Shown here piece after piece: positions 1 to 6,253 of a DNA stretch of 7,168 bases. Numbering within the stretch: position 1 is the stretch's first letter; each line of letters opens with the position of its first letter. The position numbers and the translations under genes are program-made. Below the pieces are notes generated by a model. The model was given only the letters and a program-made list of their open reading frames with translations, did no database searches and had not been told where the DNA came from. Source of the stretch: Gammaproteobacteria bacterium (GTDB lineage Bacteria; Pseudomonadota; Gammaproteobacteria; GRL18); NCBI GenBank assembly GCA_030632625.1, contig DAOVUK010000156.1, positions 1 to 7,168 on the forward strand, written 5' to 3'.

Positions 1-14
1 AAAGTTGAGAAAAC

Positions 15-554
15 ATGAAAGACAATTTTGCCAGTATCATCTCGGCAGTCGGCGAAGACCTGCAAAGAGATGGCTTAAAAGATACTCCGGAACGAGCAGC
101 TAAAGCCTTCCGGTTTTTGACCCGGGGCTATACTCAGAACCTTGATGAAGTGGTGAATGGCGCAATTTTTGATTCTGATAATGATGAAATGGTTCTGGTC
201 AGAGATATTGAAGTTTATTCCTTATGTGAACATCATCTATTGCCCTTTATTGGTAAATGCCATGTTGCTTATCTGCCGCAGGGGAAAGTGATTGGCTTGT
301 CCAAGATTGCTCGTATTGTCGATATGTATGCCCGCCGTCTGCAGATCCAGGAGAATATGACCAAGCAGATTGCAGAAACCATTATGCAGGTCACAGGGGC
401 CAAAGGCGTTGGTGTTGTACTGGAAGCGAAACATTTATGTATGATGATGCGCGGGGTTGAAAAACAAAATTCCATGATGACCACTTCAATGATGCTAGGG
501 GCCTTTCGTGAAGGTTATGCGACACGTTCTGAATTTTTACACTTAATACGCTAG
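15..554 (+). CDS. folE: GTP cyclohydrolase I (FolE)
   Basis: Cytosolic enzyme converting GTP to 7,8-dihydroneopterin triphosphate plus formate, the first step of folate and other pterin synthesis. The 179-residue protein is nearly all catalytic domain. It lacks most of the N-terminal helical extension of the 222-residue E. coli enzyme, and short forms like this are common. Seen in the sequence: [10 protein letters not shown] near residues 23-32; the CEHHLLPF motif giving zinc ligands Cys71 and His74 and a catalytic His73; HLCMMMRGV with His140 and the third zinc ligand Cys142. All the zinc and catalytic residues of the classical zinc-dependent type I enzyme are present, so this is not the FolE2 type. 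A GAGA stretch at 7-10 is a plausible ribosome site for the ATG. folX follows after 13 bases, so the two are probably co-transcribed. Any promoter lies left of the window. Confidence 0.97.
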   Translation: MKDNFASIISAVGEDLQRDGLKDTPERAAKAFRFLTRGYTQNLDEVVNGAIFDSDNDEMVLVRDIEVYSLCEHHLLPFIGKCHVAYLPQGKVIGLSKIARIVDMYARRLQIQENMTKQIAETIMQVTGAKGVGVVLEAKHLCMMMRGVEKQNSMMTTSMMLGAFREGYATRSEFLHLIR

Positions 555-567
555 GGAAAAGCTCCTG

Positions 568-948
568 ATGTCTCCTGCTATGGCTGGCAATATGGCCACA
601 ATTCACATAAAAAATTTACGTTTGAGAACGTTTATTGGTTTTAATGAAGAAGAAAAAACCAAAAAACAGGATGTCATTGTGAATATTATTCTGCACTATG
701 ACGCGACACATGCAATAGCAAGTGATTCGGTTGATGATGCCTGCAATTATAAAGTGCTGACCAAAAAAATTATTGCTCTGGTTGAAGAGCGATCCTTTGA
801 TTTGTTAGAAAAAATGGCGGGTGATATTATTGCTTTGATTGCCACGGAAGATAAGGTATTAGAAGCATCAGTCGAGATAGACAAACCCCATGCATTGCGT
901 TTTGCCGATTCAGTCTCAGTAGGAATGGGTTATAAAAGAAGTTGGTAA
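568..948 (+). CDS. folX: Dihydroneopterin triphosphate 2'-epimerase (FolX)
   Basis: Member of the FolB/FolX tunnelling-fold family. FolX epimerises dihydroneopterin triphosphate at C2' to the monapterin form. FolM can take this on to tetrahydromonapterin, a known cofactor of phenylalanine hydroxylase in pseudomonads. The call rests on the N-terminal block IHIKNLRLRTFIGFNEEE, very close to E. coli FolX (IRIKNLRLRTFIG), and on VEIDKPHALRFADSVS near the C-terminus. Both differ from typical FolB. Family active-site positions appear kept: Glu27-29, Tyr61, Glu81 and Lys106. The 126 residues compare with 120 in E. coli. The ATG at 568 lies 11 bases after AGGG at 553-556. An ATG at 580 would align better with the E. 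coli N-terminus (MAGNMATIHIKN) but has no clear ribosome site. The stop codon lies inside the hairpin shared with ispB. A dihydroneopterin aldolase role is the alternative. Confidence 0.9.
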   Translation: MSPAMAGNMATIHIKNLRLRTFIGFNEEEKTKKQDVIVNIILHYDATHAIASDSVDDACNYKVLTKKIIALVEERSFDLLEKMAGDIIALIATEDKVLEASVEIDKPHALRFADSVSVGMGYKRSW

Positions 949-1012
949 GTTGGTATGTTTTTATGTTGCTATGACTTACAAACATACAAACATACCAACT
1001 TACAACTTCTTT
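935..1012. terminator. Long hairpin of inverted octamers, probable bidirectional terminator of folX and ispB
   Basis: Positions 935-965 pair with 983-1012 to give about 30 base pairs, broken by one bulged base (G945) and one mismatch (T961 against C987). The loop is 966-982. The stem base is AAAGAAG on one side and CTTCTTT on the other, so a transcript from either strand meets a pyrimidine-rich run on leaving the stem. The hairpin covers the folX stop (946-948) and touches the ispB stop (1011-1013). Both arms are tandem 8-mers of the type GTTGGTAT: 941-948, 949-956, 957-964 and 965-972 on the + strand, and 976-983, 984-991, 992-999 and a 7-mer at 1000-1006 on the - strand. The structure is directly visible. 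Its role as terminator between convergent genes is inference, because the U-tracts are not long. Confidence 0.65.
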
Positions 1013-2000
1013 AATACTTTCTATCAACAGAAAAATGCGCCAGGGTTATCATGGCTTGTTTGTAGTCTGAATCCGGGATTTTTTCCAGTTGTGCAATGGC
1101 CAGTTCGGCTTCTTTTTTAGCAATTTCTCGGGTGTAGTCAAGTGCGCCGCTTGTTTCGATAGCCTGGCTAATTGCTTCGATTTGATCCAGGCCGCCCTGT
1201 TCAATGGCTTGTCGAATTAATGCTGCCTGCTCCCGTGTGCCATGCAGCATGGCATAGATCAGCGGCAGGGTTGGTTTACCTTCGGCCAGATCATCTCCGA
1301 CATTTTTTCCCATGTCTTCACTGCTGGCACTATAATCCAGGACATCATCAATTAGCTGGAATGCAGTGCCAAGATGCATGCCGTAGTTTGCCATAGCCTG
1401 CTCTATCACTTCATTCTGCCCCATAACAACTGCACCGAGTTGTGATGCGGATTCAAACAGCTTTGCCGTTTTAAAATGAATCACTTCAAGATAACGTGCT
1501 TCTGTGGTTGAAGCATCATTACAATTGAGCAATTGTAAGACTTCACCTTCAGCAATGGTGTTGGTGGAGTGGGAAAGAATTTCCATGACTTTCATACTGC
1601 CGACACCAACCATCATTTCAAAGGCTCTGGAATAGAGAAAGTCGCCTACCAGCACGCTGGCAGCATTGCCGAATAGTTCGTTGGCGGTGTCTTTGCCCCG
1701 TCGCAGCTCAGATTCATCGACCACATCATCATGCAGAAGAGTCGCAGTATGTATAAACTCAATGACCGCTGCCAGGCTAATGTCGTGGCCGCTCTTTTTG
1801 CTGGTCTCAGAAGAATCGCTGGAAAAGGCATTGGCACTGAGCAGCACCAGAATAGGACGCAGACGCTTGCCGCCGCTATTAATAATATATTGACTGATCT
1901 GGTTGATTAGCACAACTTCAGAATAAAGACTGGTTTGAATCAGGTTGTTGACCTGTTCCATATCGCCTTTAATTAATGTGAAAACGTCTTCAATGGTCAT
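1011..2000 (-). CDS. ispB: Octaprenyl (polyprenyl) diphosphate synthase
   Basis: Trans-isoprenyl diphosphate synthase that extends farnesyl diphosphate with isopentenyl diphosphate to make the ubiquinone side chain. It acts as a soluble, all-helical dimer. Seen in the 329-residue protein: GGKRLRP (43-49); first aspartate-rich motif DDVVDES (91-97) followed by RR (100-101); GNAASVLVGDFLYSRAF (111-127); AEGEVLQL (150-157); KTAKLFE (177-183); second aspartate-rich motif LIDDVLDY (216-223); and GKNVGDDLAEGKPTLPL (231-247). These match E. coli IspB almost block for block, with similar length. The exact chain length (C40 or another) cannot be read from the sequence. The ATG aligns with the E. coli start, though no strong ribosome site precedes it. 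The gene is divergent from rplU, as is usual for this pair, and convergent with folX. A MITE-like element ends 40 bp upstream of its start. Confidence 0.96.
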   Translation of the reverse strand: MTIEDVFTLIKGDMEQVNNLIQTSLYSEVVLINQISQYIINSGGKRLRPILVLLSANAFSSDSSETSKKSGHDISLAAVIEFIHTATLLHDDVVDESELRRGKDTANELFGNAASVLVGDFLYSRAFEMMVGVGSMKVMEILSHSTNTIAEGEVLQLLNCNDASTTEARYLEVIHFKTAKLFESASQLGAVVMGQNEVIEQAMANYGMHLGTAFQLIDDVLDYSASSEDMGKNVGDDLAEGKPTLPLIYAMLHGTREQAALIRQAIEQGGLDQIEAISQAIETSGALDYTREIAKKEAELAIAQLEKIPDSDYKQAMITLAHFSVDRKY

Positions 2001-2039
2001 CTGTGTCGAAAGTTAATATTAAATTACGATTAAAAAGTT

Positions 2040-2193
2040 GTAACTACTCAGCGTATTCATCTTTTACCCCCTCTTTATTTTATAAGAGGGCGTTGTTTTT
2101 GTTCTCAAAATGGTCACGTATTCGTATACGCTCACATTTTTCGAACAAAAACGCCTTGTTCTGAGGCAAAATCTAAACACGCTGAGTGGTTAC
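2040..2193. mobile_element. Probable MITE (non-coding miniature inverted-repeat element), 154 bp
   Basis: The ends are inverted repeats: GTAACTACTCAGCGT at 2040-2054 and its complement at 2179-2193, with one mismatch in 15. Weaker matching continues inward to about 2071 and 2162. The element is flanked by an exact 7-bp direct repeat AAAAGTT (2033-2039 and 2194-2200), the form expected of a target-site duplication. Inside lie a small hairpin CCCTCTT/AAGAGGG (2069-2075 with 2084-2090) and a large one (2089-2155) made of GGCGTT/AACGCC, TTTTGTTC/GAACAAAA, AAAATG/CATTTT and CGTAT/ATACG with a TCGT loop. There is no open reading frame, so any movement would need a transposase supplied elsewhere. 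Ends starting GTAA recall IS66-type elements, but those duplicate 8 bp, so the family is unassigned. It lies between two divergent essential genes and may affect ispB transcription. Confidence 0.72.
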
Positions 2194-2366
2194 AAAAGTT
2201 TAACAGCCTGCCTTAATTTATAAGATTTCTTATGTTTAAGTTCAGCGGCAAACCCAGTATGAGTGATACAACCATGGGATCGTATGTACCCAGCATGATT
2301 GTGTCAAGCATTTCATGATGAAAAAACACTCATTTTATTTATATAATAAATAAAGTTGGATAGAGT

Positions 2367-2396
2367 TTGACACGGATTATAAAAACACGCTAAAAT
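2367..2396 (+). promoter_or_regulatory. Sigma70-type promoter for rplU-rpmA
   Basis: The -35 box TTGACA (2367-2372) is a perfect consensus match. After an 18-bp spacer the -10 box TAAAAT (2391-2396) matches at five of six positions. Transcription would start near 2403, giving a leader of about 100 nt before the L21 start codon. A purely A/T inverted repeat (2334-2354) lies just upstream, where an UP element would sit. Confidence 0.75.
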
Positions 2397-2506
2397 TGAT
2401 CGTCTTGGATTCATGGTTTTTGTTTGCAGTGCTGCTTAAAAAATAGTAGTTAATGGGTAAAAACAAAAATCTTTATTATTTACTTTGGTATGTTTGGAGT
2501 AAACGT

Positions 2507-2818
2507 ATGTACGCGGTAATTAAAACTGGCGGTAAGCAGTATAAAGTAAGCGAAGGTCAGACGCTTAAAGTTGAAAAGTTGAACGCAGAAGAAGGCGCCA
2601 GCATTGATCTGAATGAAGTTTTAATGGTTGCTGATGGTGACGACATTAAAGTGGGCGCGCCTTTTATTGACGGCGGTAAAGTAACCGCAACAGTTGCTTC
2701 TCATGGTCGTGCTAAGAAAGTAATGATCGTTAAGTTCAGACGCCGGAAGCATCATCGCAAACAGATGGGGCATCGTCAGTCTTATACTGAACTTAAAATC
2801 GAAAAGATTTCTGCTTAA
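2507..2818 (+). CDS. rplU: 50S ribosomal protein L21
   Basis: Large-subunit ribosomal protein that binds 23S rRNA. The start is the ATG at 2507, giving [14 protein letters not shown] and a 103-residue protein, exactly the usual bacterial length. GGAG at 2496-2499 sits seven bases before it. An in-frame ATG at 2453 would add 18 residues ([18 protein letters not shown]) that no L21 carries, so it is rejected. The family signature is present near the C-terminus: [16 protein letters not shown] (76-91), the basic rRNA-binding segment. It is the first gene of the rplU-rpmA unit, 95 bases ahead of rpmA. Confidence 0.97.
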   Translation: MYAVIKTGGKQYKVSEGQTLKVEKLNAEEGASIDLNEVLMVADGDDIKVGAPFIDGGKVTATVASHGRAKKVMIVKFRRRKHHRKQMGHRQSYTELKIEKISA

Positions 2819-2819
2819 T

Positions 2820-2837
2820 CCTCTTTAGTCAAAGAGG
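2820..2837 (+). promoter_or_regulatory. Stem-loop directly after the rplU stop
   Basis: CCTCTTT (2820-2826) pairs perfectly with AAAGAGG (2831-2837) around a four-base AGTC loop. Only GTTTGGG follows, so the U-tract is too poor for an efficient terminator. Within an L21-L27 message it could act as a partial attenuator or protect the 3' end after processing. The structure is seen; the role is inferred. Confidence 0.45.
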
Positions 2838-2868
2838 GTTTGGGCGAAAAATTTGGGAAAAATGAGTT

Positions 2869-2888
2869 CAGCAAAAGAAAATTTGCTG
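2869..2888 (+). promoter_or_regulatory. Stem-loop in the rpmA leader
   Basis: CAGCAAA (2869-2875) and TTTGCTG (2882-2888) form a 7-bp stem with the loop AGAAAA. It ends 25 bases before the rpmA start and 12 bases before its ribosome site, leaving that site free. A role in translation or mRNA processing is possible but unproven. Confidence 0.35.
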
Positions 2889-2913
2889 TAAAAGTTAAAG
2901 TAAGGGTAGCAAA

Positions 2914-3171
2914 ATGGCTCACAAGAAAGCGGGTGGTAGTACCAGAAACGGACGTGATTCGGTATCGAAACGTCTGGGTGTAAAAAAATTCGGTGGTGAA
3001 ATGGTTCTCGGTGGTAATATTCTTATCCGCCAGCGTGGTACGAAAGTTCATCCAGGTTTAAATGTTGGTATTGGTAAAGATGATACTTTATTTGCCAAGA
3101 CTGGCGGGCGTGTTCTTTTTGAAACAAAAGGCCCTAAAAGCCGTCAATTTGTTAGCGTCATTGCAGAATAA
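2914..3171 (+). CDS. rpmA: 50S ribosomal protein L27
   Basis: Large-subunit ribosomal protein whose N-terminal tail reaches toward the peptidyl transferase centre. The 85-residue product is full length for the family. It opens with the classic [16 protein letters not shown] and carries [11 protein letters not shown] (19-29) and the L27 signature [15 protein letters not shown] (34-48). The N-terminus begins directly at MAHKK, as in proteobacteria, without the cleaved prosequence found in Firmicutes. TAAGGG at 2901-2906 is the ribosome site. Second gene after rplU, and followed by a strong intrinsic terminator. Confidence 0.98.
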   Translation: MAHKKAGGSTRNGRDSVSKRLGVKKFGGEMVLGGNILIRQRGTKVHPGLNVGIGKDDTLFAKTGGRVLFETKGPKSRQFVSVIAE

Positions 3172-3252
3172 AATCTGTTAGACAGTTTTTAGGCTCTGGT
3201 TTTGTATGACTGGATTCTAAAATTTGCATGAACTAACAGAATCGCTAGGATA

Positions 3253-3287
3253 AGGGATTTTAAGGAAATAAATTTCCAACAATCCCT
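3253..3287 (+). promoter_or_regulatory. Stem-loop abutting the rpmA terminator
   Basis: AGGGATT (3253-3259) pairs with AATCCCT (3281-3287), and GGAAA/TTTCC (3264-3268 with 3273-3277) forms an inner stem. The helix ends exactly where the terminator stem begins at 3288. A longer-range pairing CTGTTAG/CTAACAG (3175-3181 with 3233-3239) lies upstream. The 3' untranslated region of the rplU-rpmA message is therefore strongly structured, perhaps helping termination or 3'-end stability. Confidence 0.45.
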
Positions 3288-3321
3288 AAAAGGCTCTACC
3301 AGTTTCTGGTGGGGCCTTTTT
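3288..3321 (+). terminator. Rho-independent terminator of rplU-rpmA
   Basis: A 15-bp stem, with only two G-U pairs, is formed by 3288-3302 and 3306-3320 around a TTT loop. The stem base is AAAAGGC with GGCCTTTT, and the U-run TTTTT is followed by more pyrimidine-rich sequence. It should end most transcripts before obg. Confidence 0.93.
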
Positions 3322-3345
3322 GCTTTCTATTCTCGAACAGCTTTT

Positions 3346-3390
3346 AACTACAATCTGACTACAAGCTAACTAACTATAATCTGGCTGCAA
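3346..3390 (+). promoter_or_regulatory. Putative obg promoter inside a direct repeat
   Basis: A perfect -10 hexamer TATAAT lies at 3375-3380, between the rpmA terminator and obg. No good -35 hexamer is found 16-18 bp upstream, so the promoter may be weak or need an activator. The -10 box is embedded in the second copy of a 19-bp direct repeat (3346-3364 and 3372-3390, 16 of 19 identical, 26-bp period). Confidence 0.45.
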
Positions 3391-3413
3391 CCGGGATAAA
3401 TCAGGGCTGAAAA

Positions 3414-4544
3414 ATGAAATTCGTTGATGAAACGAGCATAAAAGTAGAATCAGGTCAGGGCGGCAGAGGTATTGTCAGCTTTCGTCGTGAGAAATACATC
3501 CCCTTTGGCGGACCCGATGGTGGTGACGGTGGTGATGGCGGTTCAGTTTACCTCAGAGCCAGTGACGGCTTAAACACTCTGGCTGACTTTCGTATGACCC
3601 GTTTTTATAAAGCAAAAAATGGTCAGGCAGGTCAGGGCAAGGATAAAACCGGTCGAGGTGGTGATGACCTCTATGTTGATGTGCCTGTCGGCACCAGTAT
3701 TATTGATTTAGACACAAATGAAATTCTGGGCGACTTAACAGAAGCCGGACAGGCGCTGCTGGTTGCCCGTGGCGGTTTCCATGGGCTGGGCAATACCCGC
3801 TTTAAAAGCAGTGTTAACCGGGCGCCAAGACAAAGTACTCTGGGCACACCGGCAGAACGCCGGGAATTAAAACTGGAATTGAAGGTGCTGGCAGATGTGG
3901 GCTTGTTAGGCATGCCTAATGCAGGAAAATCAACCTTTATTCGTGCTGTTTCTGAAGCTAAGCCCAAAGTGGCAAATTATCCTTTTACCACCCTGATCCC
4001 CAATCTGGGTGTGGTCAGTGTGGTGCCTCATCGCAGTTTTGTGATTGCTGACATTCCCGGTGTGATTGAAGGTGCTGCGGAAGGTGCCGGCCTGGGTATT
4101 CGTTTTTTAAAACATGTTGCCCGCACAGGTTTATTACTCCATTTTGTTGATGTCACGCCTTACGACGGCAGTGATCCGGTTGATAGTTTCAAAGCTATTG
4201 AGCATGAACTGGAAAAATTCAGCACTGACCAGGATAATGAAAAACTTGATAAGCTGCTGGATAAAGAACGCTGGTTAGTGATCAATAAAACTGATTTGCT
4301 GAATGATGACGAACGTGAAGAAAAATGTCAGGCGATTGTTCAGGAGCTGGATTGGCAAGATCCTGTTTTTCAGATTTCAGCGATGAATAAACAGGGTACT
4401 CGAGAACTTTGTTTTGCCATTATGGATCACCTGGAAGCCCAGGTTGGCTTTAAAGGCCGCTCAGATAAGAATGATATTGAACAAGATTATGAACAAATTA
4501 CCAGCGGCACATATGATGTGGTCACCGGTAAAATTATTAAATGA
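3414..4544 (+). CDS. obgE: Obg/CgtA GTPase (ribosome assembly, stress response)
   Basis: Essential, slow-hydrolysing GTPase that binds the 50S subunit and links ribosome maturation with growth control and the stringent response. The 376-residue protein has the full Obg layout. The glycine-rich Obg fold (about 1-158) includes [10 protein letters not shown] (36-45) and [10 protein letters not shown] (131-140). The G domain follows, with G1 GMPNAGKST (166-174), G2 threonines 192-193, G3 DIPG (213-216), G4 NKTD (291-294) and G5 SAM (322-324). A short acidic tail (about 350-362) is followed by the C-terminal sequence [14 protein letters not shown]. Length is close to E. coli ObgE (390). AGGG at 3403-3406 is the ribosome site, seven bases before the ATG. 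proB begins nine bases after the stop, which suggests one transcript. Confidence 0.97.
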   Translation: MKFVDETSIKVESGQGGRGIVSFRREKYIPFGGPDGGDGGDGGSVYLRASDGLNTLADFRMTRFYKAKNGQAGQGKDKTGRGGDDLYVDVPVGTSIIDLDTNEILGDLTEAGQALLVARGGFHGLGNTRFKSSVNRAPRQSTLGTPAERRELKLELKVLADVGLLGMPNAGKSTFIRAVSEAKPKVANYPFTTLIPNLGVVSVVPHRSFVIADIPGVIEGAAEGAGLGIRFLKHVARTGLLLHFVDVTPYDGSDPVDSFKAIEHELEKFSTDQDNEKLDKLLDKERWLVINKTDLLNDDEREEKCQAIVQELDWQDPVFQISAMNKQGTRELCFAIMDHLEAQVGFKGRSDKNDIEQDYEQITSGTYDVVTGKIIK

Positions 4545-4553
4545 GAACTTTTC

Positions 4554-5750
4554 ATGAAGATAATGGCGCGAGAACATTTGGTTAAAACCCGCCGCTGGGT
4601 AGTAAAAATCGGCAGTGCGCTATTAACCAATGAGGGCAGCGGGCTGGATTATGATGCCATGGCTTTGTGGGTAAAACAGATTGCTGCCTTGATGGACTCT
4701 CAGGGCTCTCGTTCCCAGGATACGGGCCCCCAGGATACGAGCCCCCAGGATACGAGCAGTGAAACGTCTGTTGAAATTGTTCTGGTTTCTTCCGGTGCTG
4801 TTGCTGAAGGCATGAAACGGATGGGTTGGCTTGTGCGGCCTGATTCCGTTTATAAACTACAGGCTGCTGCCGCTGTTGGTCAGATGGGGCTGGTTCAGGC
4901 CTATGAATCTCAATTCAAGCAACATAACCTGCATACTGCACAGATCTTGCTGACCCATGATGATCTGTCCAATCGTTCCCGCTATTTAAATGCCCGCTCA
5001 GTTTTGCTGAAACTGATCACTCTGGGTATTGTGCCGGTTGTCAATGAAAATGATACCGTGGTCACTGATGAAATTCGCTTTGGTGATAATGATACTCTGG
5101 CAGCACTGGTGGCAAATCTGATTGATGCCGATTTACTGGTGATTCTAACTGATCAGCAGGGCATGTTTGATAGTGATCCAAGACATAATCCACAGGCAGA
5201 ATTATTAACAGAGGTTGATGCCTTGTCACCTGAACTGGATGATATGGCCGGCGACAGCAAAGGCACACTGGGGCGCGGTGGTATGGCGACCAAGCTCAGA
5301 GCGGCTCGTCTGGCGGCTCGTTCCGGTGCAGCAACGATTATCGCTTCAGGCAGGGAAGATAATGTTCTGAGCAGAATCCATCAGGGCGAATCGATAGGGA
5401 CGCTATTACTGGCCAATCAGGCTCCTCTGCTGGCAAGAAAGCAATGGCTGGCAGGGCATTTACAAATGAAAGGTGAGCTGGTACTGGATATCGGCGCAGC
5501 AAGGGTTTTAAAAAGTAATGGTTCCAGTTTGCTGGCCGTCGGTGTTAAAGATGTCATCGGCCAGTTTACCCGGGGAGATATGGTTGTCTGTGTTGATGAA
5601 AATGGGCAGGAGATTGCCCGTGGGCTGATCAATTACAGTAGTGATGAAGCGGATAAAATAAAAGGTCATGCAACCAGTAAGATTGCAGATATTCTTGGCT
5701 ATGTGGATGAACCTGAATTGATACACCGTGATAATCTGATTGTCATATAA
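4554..5750 (+). CDS. proB: Glutamate 5-kinase with a repeat insertion
   Basis: Phosphorylates L-glutamate to glutamyl 5-phosphate, the first and usually proline-inhibited step of proline synthesis. Amino-acid kinase domain: [10 protein letters not shown] (16-25), [11 protein letters not shown] (76-86), [11 protein letters not shown] (159-169), [20 protein letters not shown] (176-195) and [19 protein letters not shown] (240-258). A PUA domain covers about 305-385 ([18 protein letters not shown], then GQFTRGDMV). At 398 residues it is longer than the usual 367-372. The excess comes from a few extra N-terminal residues and about 20 residues (49-68) of near-repeated pentapeptides between the first helix and the VLVSSGA strand. 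Known ProB sequences pass from helix to strand there through a short turn. Two starts are possible, ATG 4554 (GAGA at 4544-4547 upstream) and ATG 4563. No proA is in the window and no terminator is obvious after the stop. Confidence 0.95.
   Translation: MKIMAREHLVKTRRWVVKIGSALLTNEGSGLDYDAMALWVKQIAALMDSQGSRSQDTGPQDTSPQDTSSETSVEIVLVSSGAVAEGMKRMGWLVRPDSVYKLQAAAAVGQMGLVQAYESQFKQHNLHTAQILLTHDDLSNRSRYLNARSVLLKLITLGIVPVVNENDTVVTDEIRFGDNDTLAALVANLIDADLLVILTDQQGMFDSDPRHNPQAELLTEVDALSPELDDMAGDSKGTLGRGGMATKLRAARLAARSGAATIIASGREDNVLSRIHQGESIGTLLLANQAPLLARKQWLAGHLQMKGELVLDIGAARVLKSNGSSLLAVGVKDVIGQFTRGDMVVCVDENGQEIARGLINYSSDEADKIKGHATSKIADILGYVDEPELIHRDNLIVI
4698..4757 (+). repeat. 15-bp minisatellite inside proB (pentapeptide repeats)
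   Basis: Three tandem 15-bp units CCCAGGATACGRGCM occupy 4714-4728, 4729-4743 and 4744-4758, differing at only two positions. In the proB frame they read [16 protein letters not shown] preceding SQGSR (4698-4712) looks like a decayed fourth copy. Because 15 is a multiple of three, gain or loss of a unit keeps the frame, so copy number could vary between strains. Confidence 0.85.
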
Positions 5751-5794
5751 GGCCTTTTTCTTTATAAAAATTCCGCTGAAAAAATAATAAAAAC

Positions 5795-5823
5795 TTGATT
5801 TTTTGCTCATAATATCGGATAAT
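5795..5823 (+). promoter_or_regulatory. Sigma70-type promoter for rpsT
   Basis: TTGATT (5795-5800) and GATAAT (5818-5823) are separated by exactly 17 bp, each close to consensus. Transcription would start near 5830 and give a leader of about 50 nt. The promoter lies in the proB-rpsT gap, where no terminator for proB is clear, so rpsT may also receive read-through. Confidence 0.65.
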
Positions 5824-5878
5824 CGCCTGCTTTCAAAATTAGCCTTAAGATTAACACAGAATTTCAGGAGTAAGACCA

Positions 5879-6142
5879 TTGGCAAACTCACCACAAGCTA
5901 AAAAACGCGCACGTCAGGCAGTTAAACGTCGTACCAGAAACGTTGCTAAACGTTCTGAGTTTCGTACTATACTTAAGAGTGCAACTTATGCAATTGATGC
6001 AGGCGACAAAGAGTCTGCAGCAAGTGCATTAAAATCCGCAATACCGGTGATTGATGCCATGGTGAGCAAAGGTCTTATTCATAAAAACAAGGCTGCTCGT
6101 CATAAGAGTCGTCTGACTTCAAAAGTTAAAGCACTTGGCTAA
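5879..6142 (+). CDS. rpsT: 30S ribosomal protein S20, TTG start
   Basis: Small-subunit ribosomal protein that binds 16S rRNA. The 87-residue product equals E. coli S20 in length and shows the family pattern: MANSPQAKKRARQ at the N-terminus, a basic helix KRRTRNVAKRSEFRT, AIDAGDKESA in the middle, and the strongly conserved KGLIHKNKAARHKSRLT near the C-terminus. The start is TTG at 5879. It gives the expected MAN- N-terminus, has AGGAG (5866-5870) eight bases upstream, and no in-frame ATG or GTG fits. E. coli rpsT also starts with UUG, and that weak start is tied to autogenous control by S20, so the same control is plausible here. It has its own promoter and a strong terminator, so it is probably monocistronic. 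Confidence 0.97.
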   Translation: MANSPQAKKRARQAVKRRTRNVAKRSEFRTILKSATYAIDAGDKESAASALKSAIPVIDAMVSKGLIHKNKAARHKSRLTSKVKALG

Positions 6143-6194
6143 GCTTTTTGCGCTCTTAACTTCAAGTTGTGAAGTCTTAAAGGCTAAATGATAT

Positions 6195-6228
6195 AAAAAG
6201 CCGGTCTCGATGAGTCCGGCTTTTTTTT
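6195..6228 (+). terminator. Rho-independent terminator of rpsT
   Basis: AAAAAGCCGG (6195-6204) pairs with CCGGCTTTTT (6216-6225), with a further CTC/GAG pairing inside (6206-6208 with 6212-6214) and a GAT loop. A run of eight T (6221-6228) follows the GC-rich stem. This is a textbook intrinsic terminator, 52 bases after the rpsT stop. Confidence 0.95.
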
Positions 6229-6253
6229 GCATTACATTTTTGGGTATCTGGCT

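Larger units (their letters stand above)
2001..2506. other. 506-bp ispB-rplU intergenic region
   Basis: No gene is supported here. From left to right: about 40 bp of AT-rich sequence next to the ispB start with no convincing promoter; the inverted-repeat element with its flanking direct repeat (2033-2200); a diverged 20-bp direct repeat (2252-2271 and 2288-2307, about 15 of 20 identical); two short inverted repeats at 2311-2323 (TTTCAT-G-ATGAAA) and 2334-2354 (all A/T, 9-bp arms around ATA); the rplU promoter (2367-2396); and an untranslated leader of about 100 bases. Confidence 0.8.

Noticed and set aside
941..1006. Octamer array as a CRISPR-like repeat
   Set aside because: The units are 8 bp, contiguous and without spacers. 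They form one hairpin, and no cas gene is near.
2016..2043. ispB promoter on the - strand (TTACAA, 16 bp, TAATAT)
   Set aside because: The -35 matches only three of six positions, and the leader would be about nine bases long. This is too weak to annotate.
2069..2100. Hairpin CCCTCTT/AAGAGGG followed by T-rich sequence, resembling a + strand terminator
   Set aside because: It lies between divergent genes with no + strand gene ending before it, and inside the inverted-repeat element, so it is better explained as part of that element.
2259..2318. 19-codon open frame (MSDTTMGSYV...) before rplU
   Set aside because: It has no ribosome site, lies upstream of the mapped-looking promoter, overlaps the direct repeat, and has no recognisable product.
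2453..2506. Upstream ATG giving L21 an 18-residue extension
   Set aside because: The extension is unlike any L21 N-terminus. The ATG at 2507 has a good ribosome site and gives the standard 103 residues.
3671..3967. 98-codon open frame on the - strand within obg
   Set aside because: It is a shadow frame opposite the conserved Obg and G1 regions, with no ribosome site or family match.
5751..5794. Possible proB terminator
   Set aside because: AAGGCCTTTTT has only a tiny palindrome, and the A-runs and T-runs that follow do not form a GC-containing stem.
5508..5894. 128-codon open frame on the - strand across the proB end
   Set aside because: It is antisense to conserved proB codons and the rpsT promoter, and its product has no recognisable family features.
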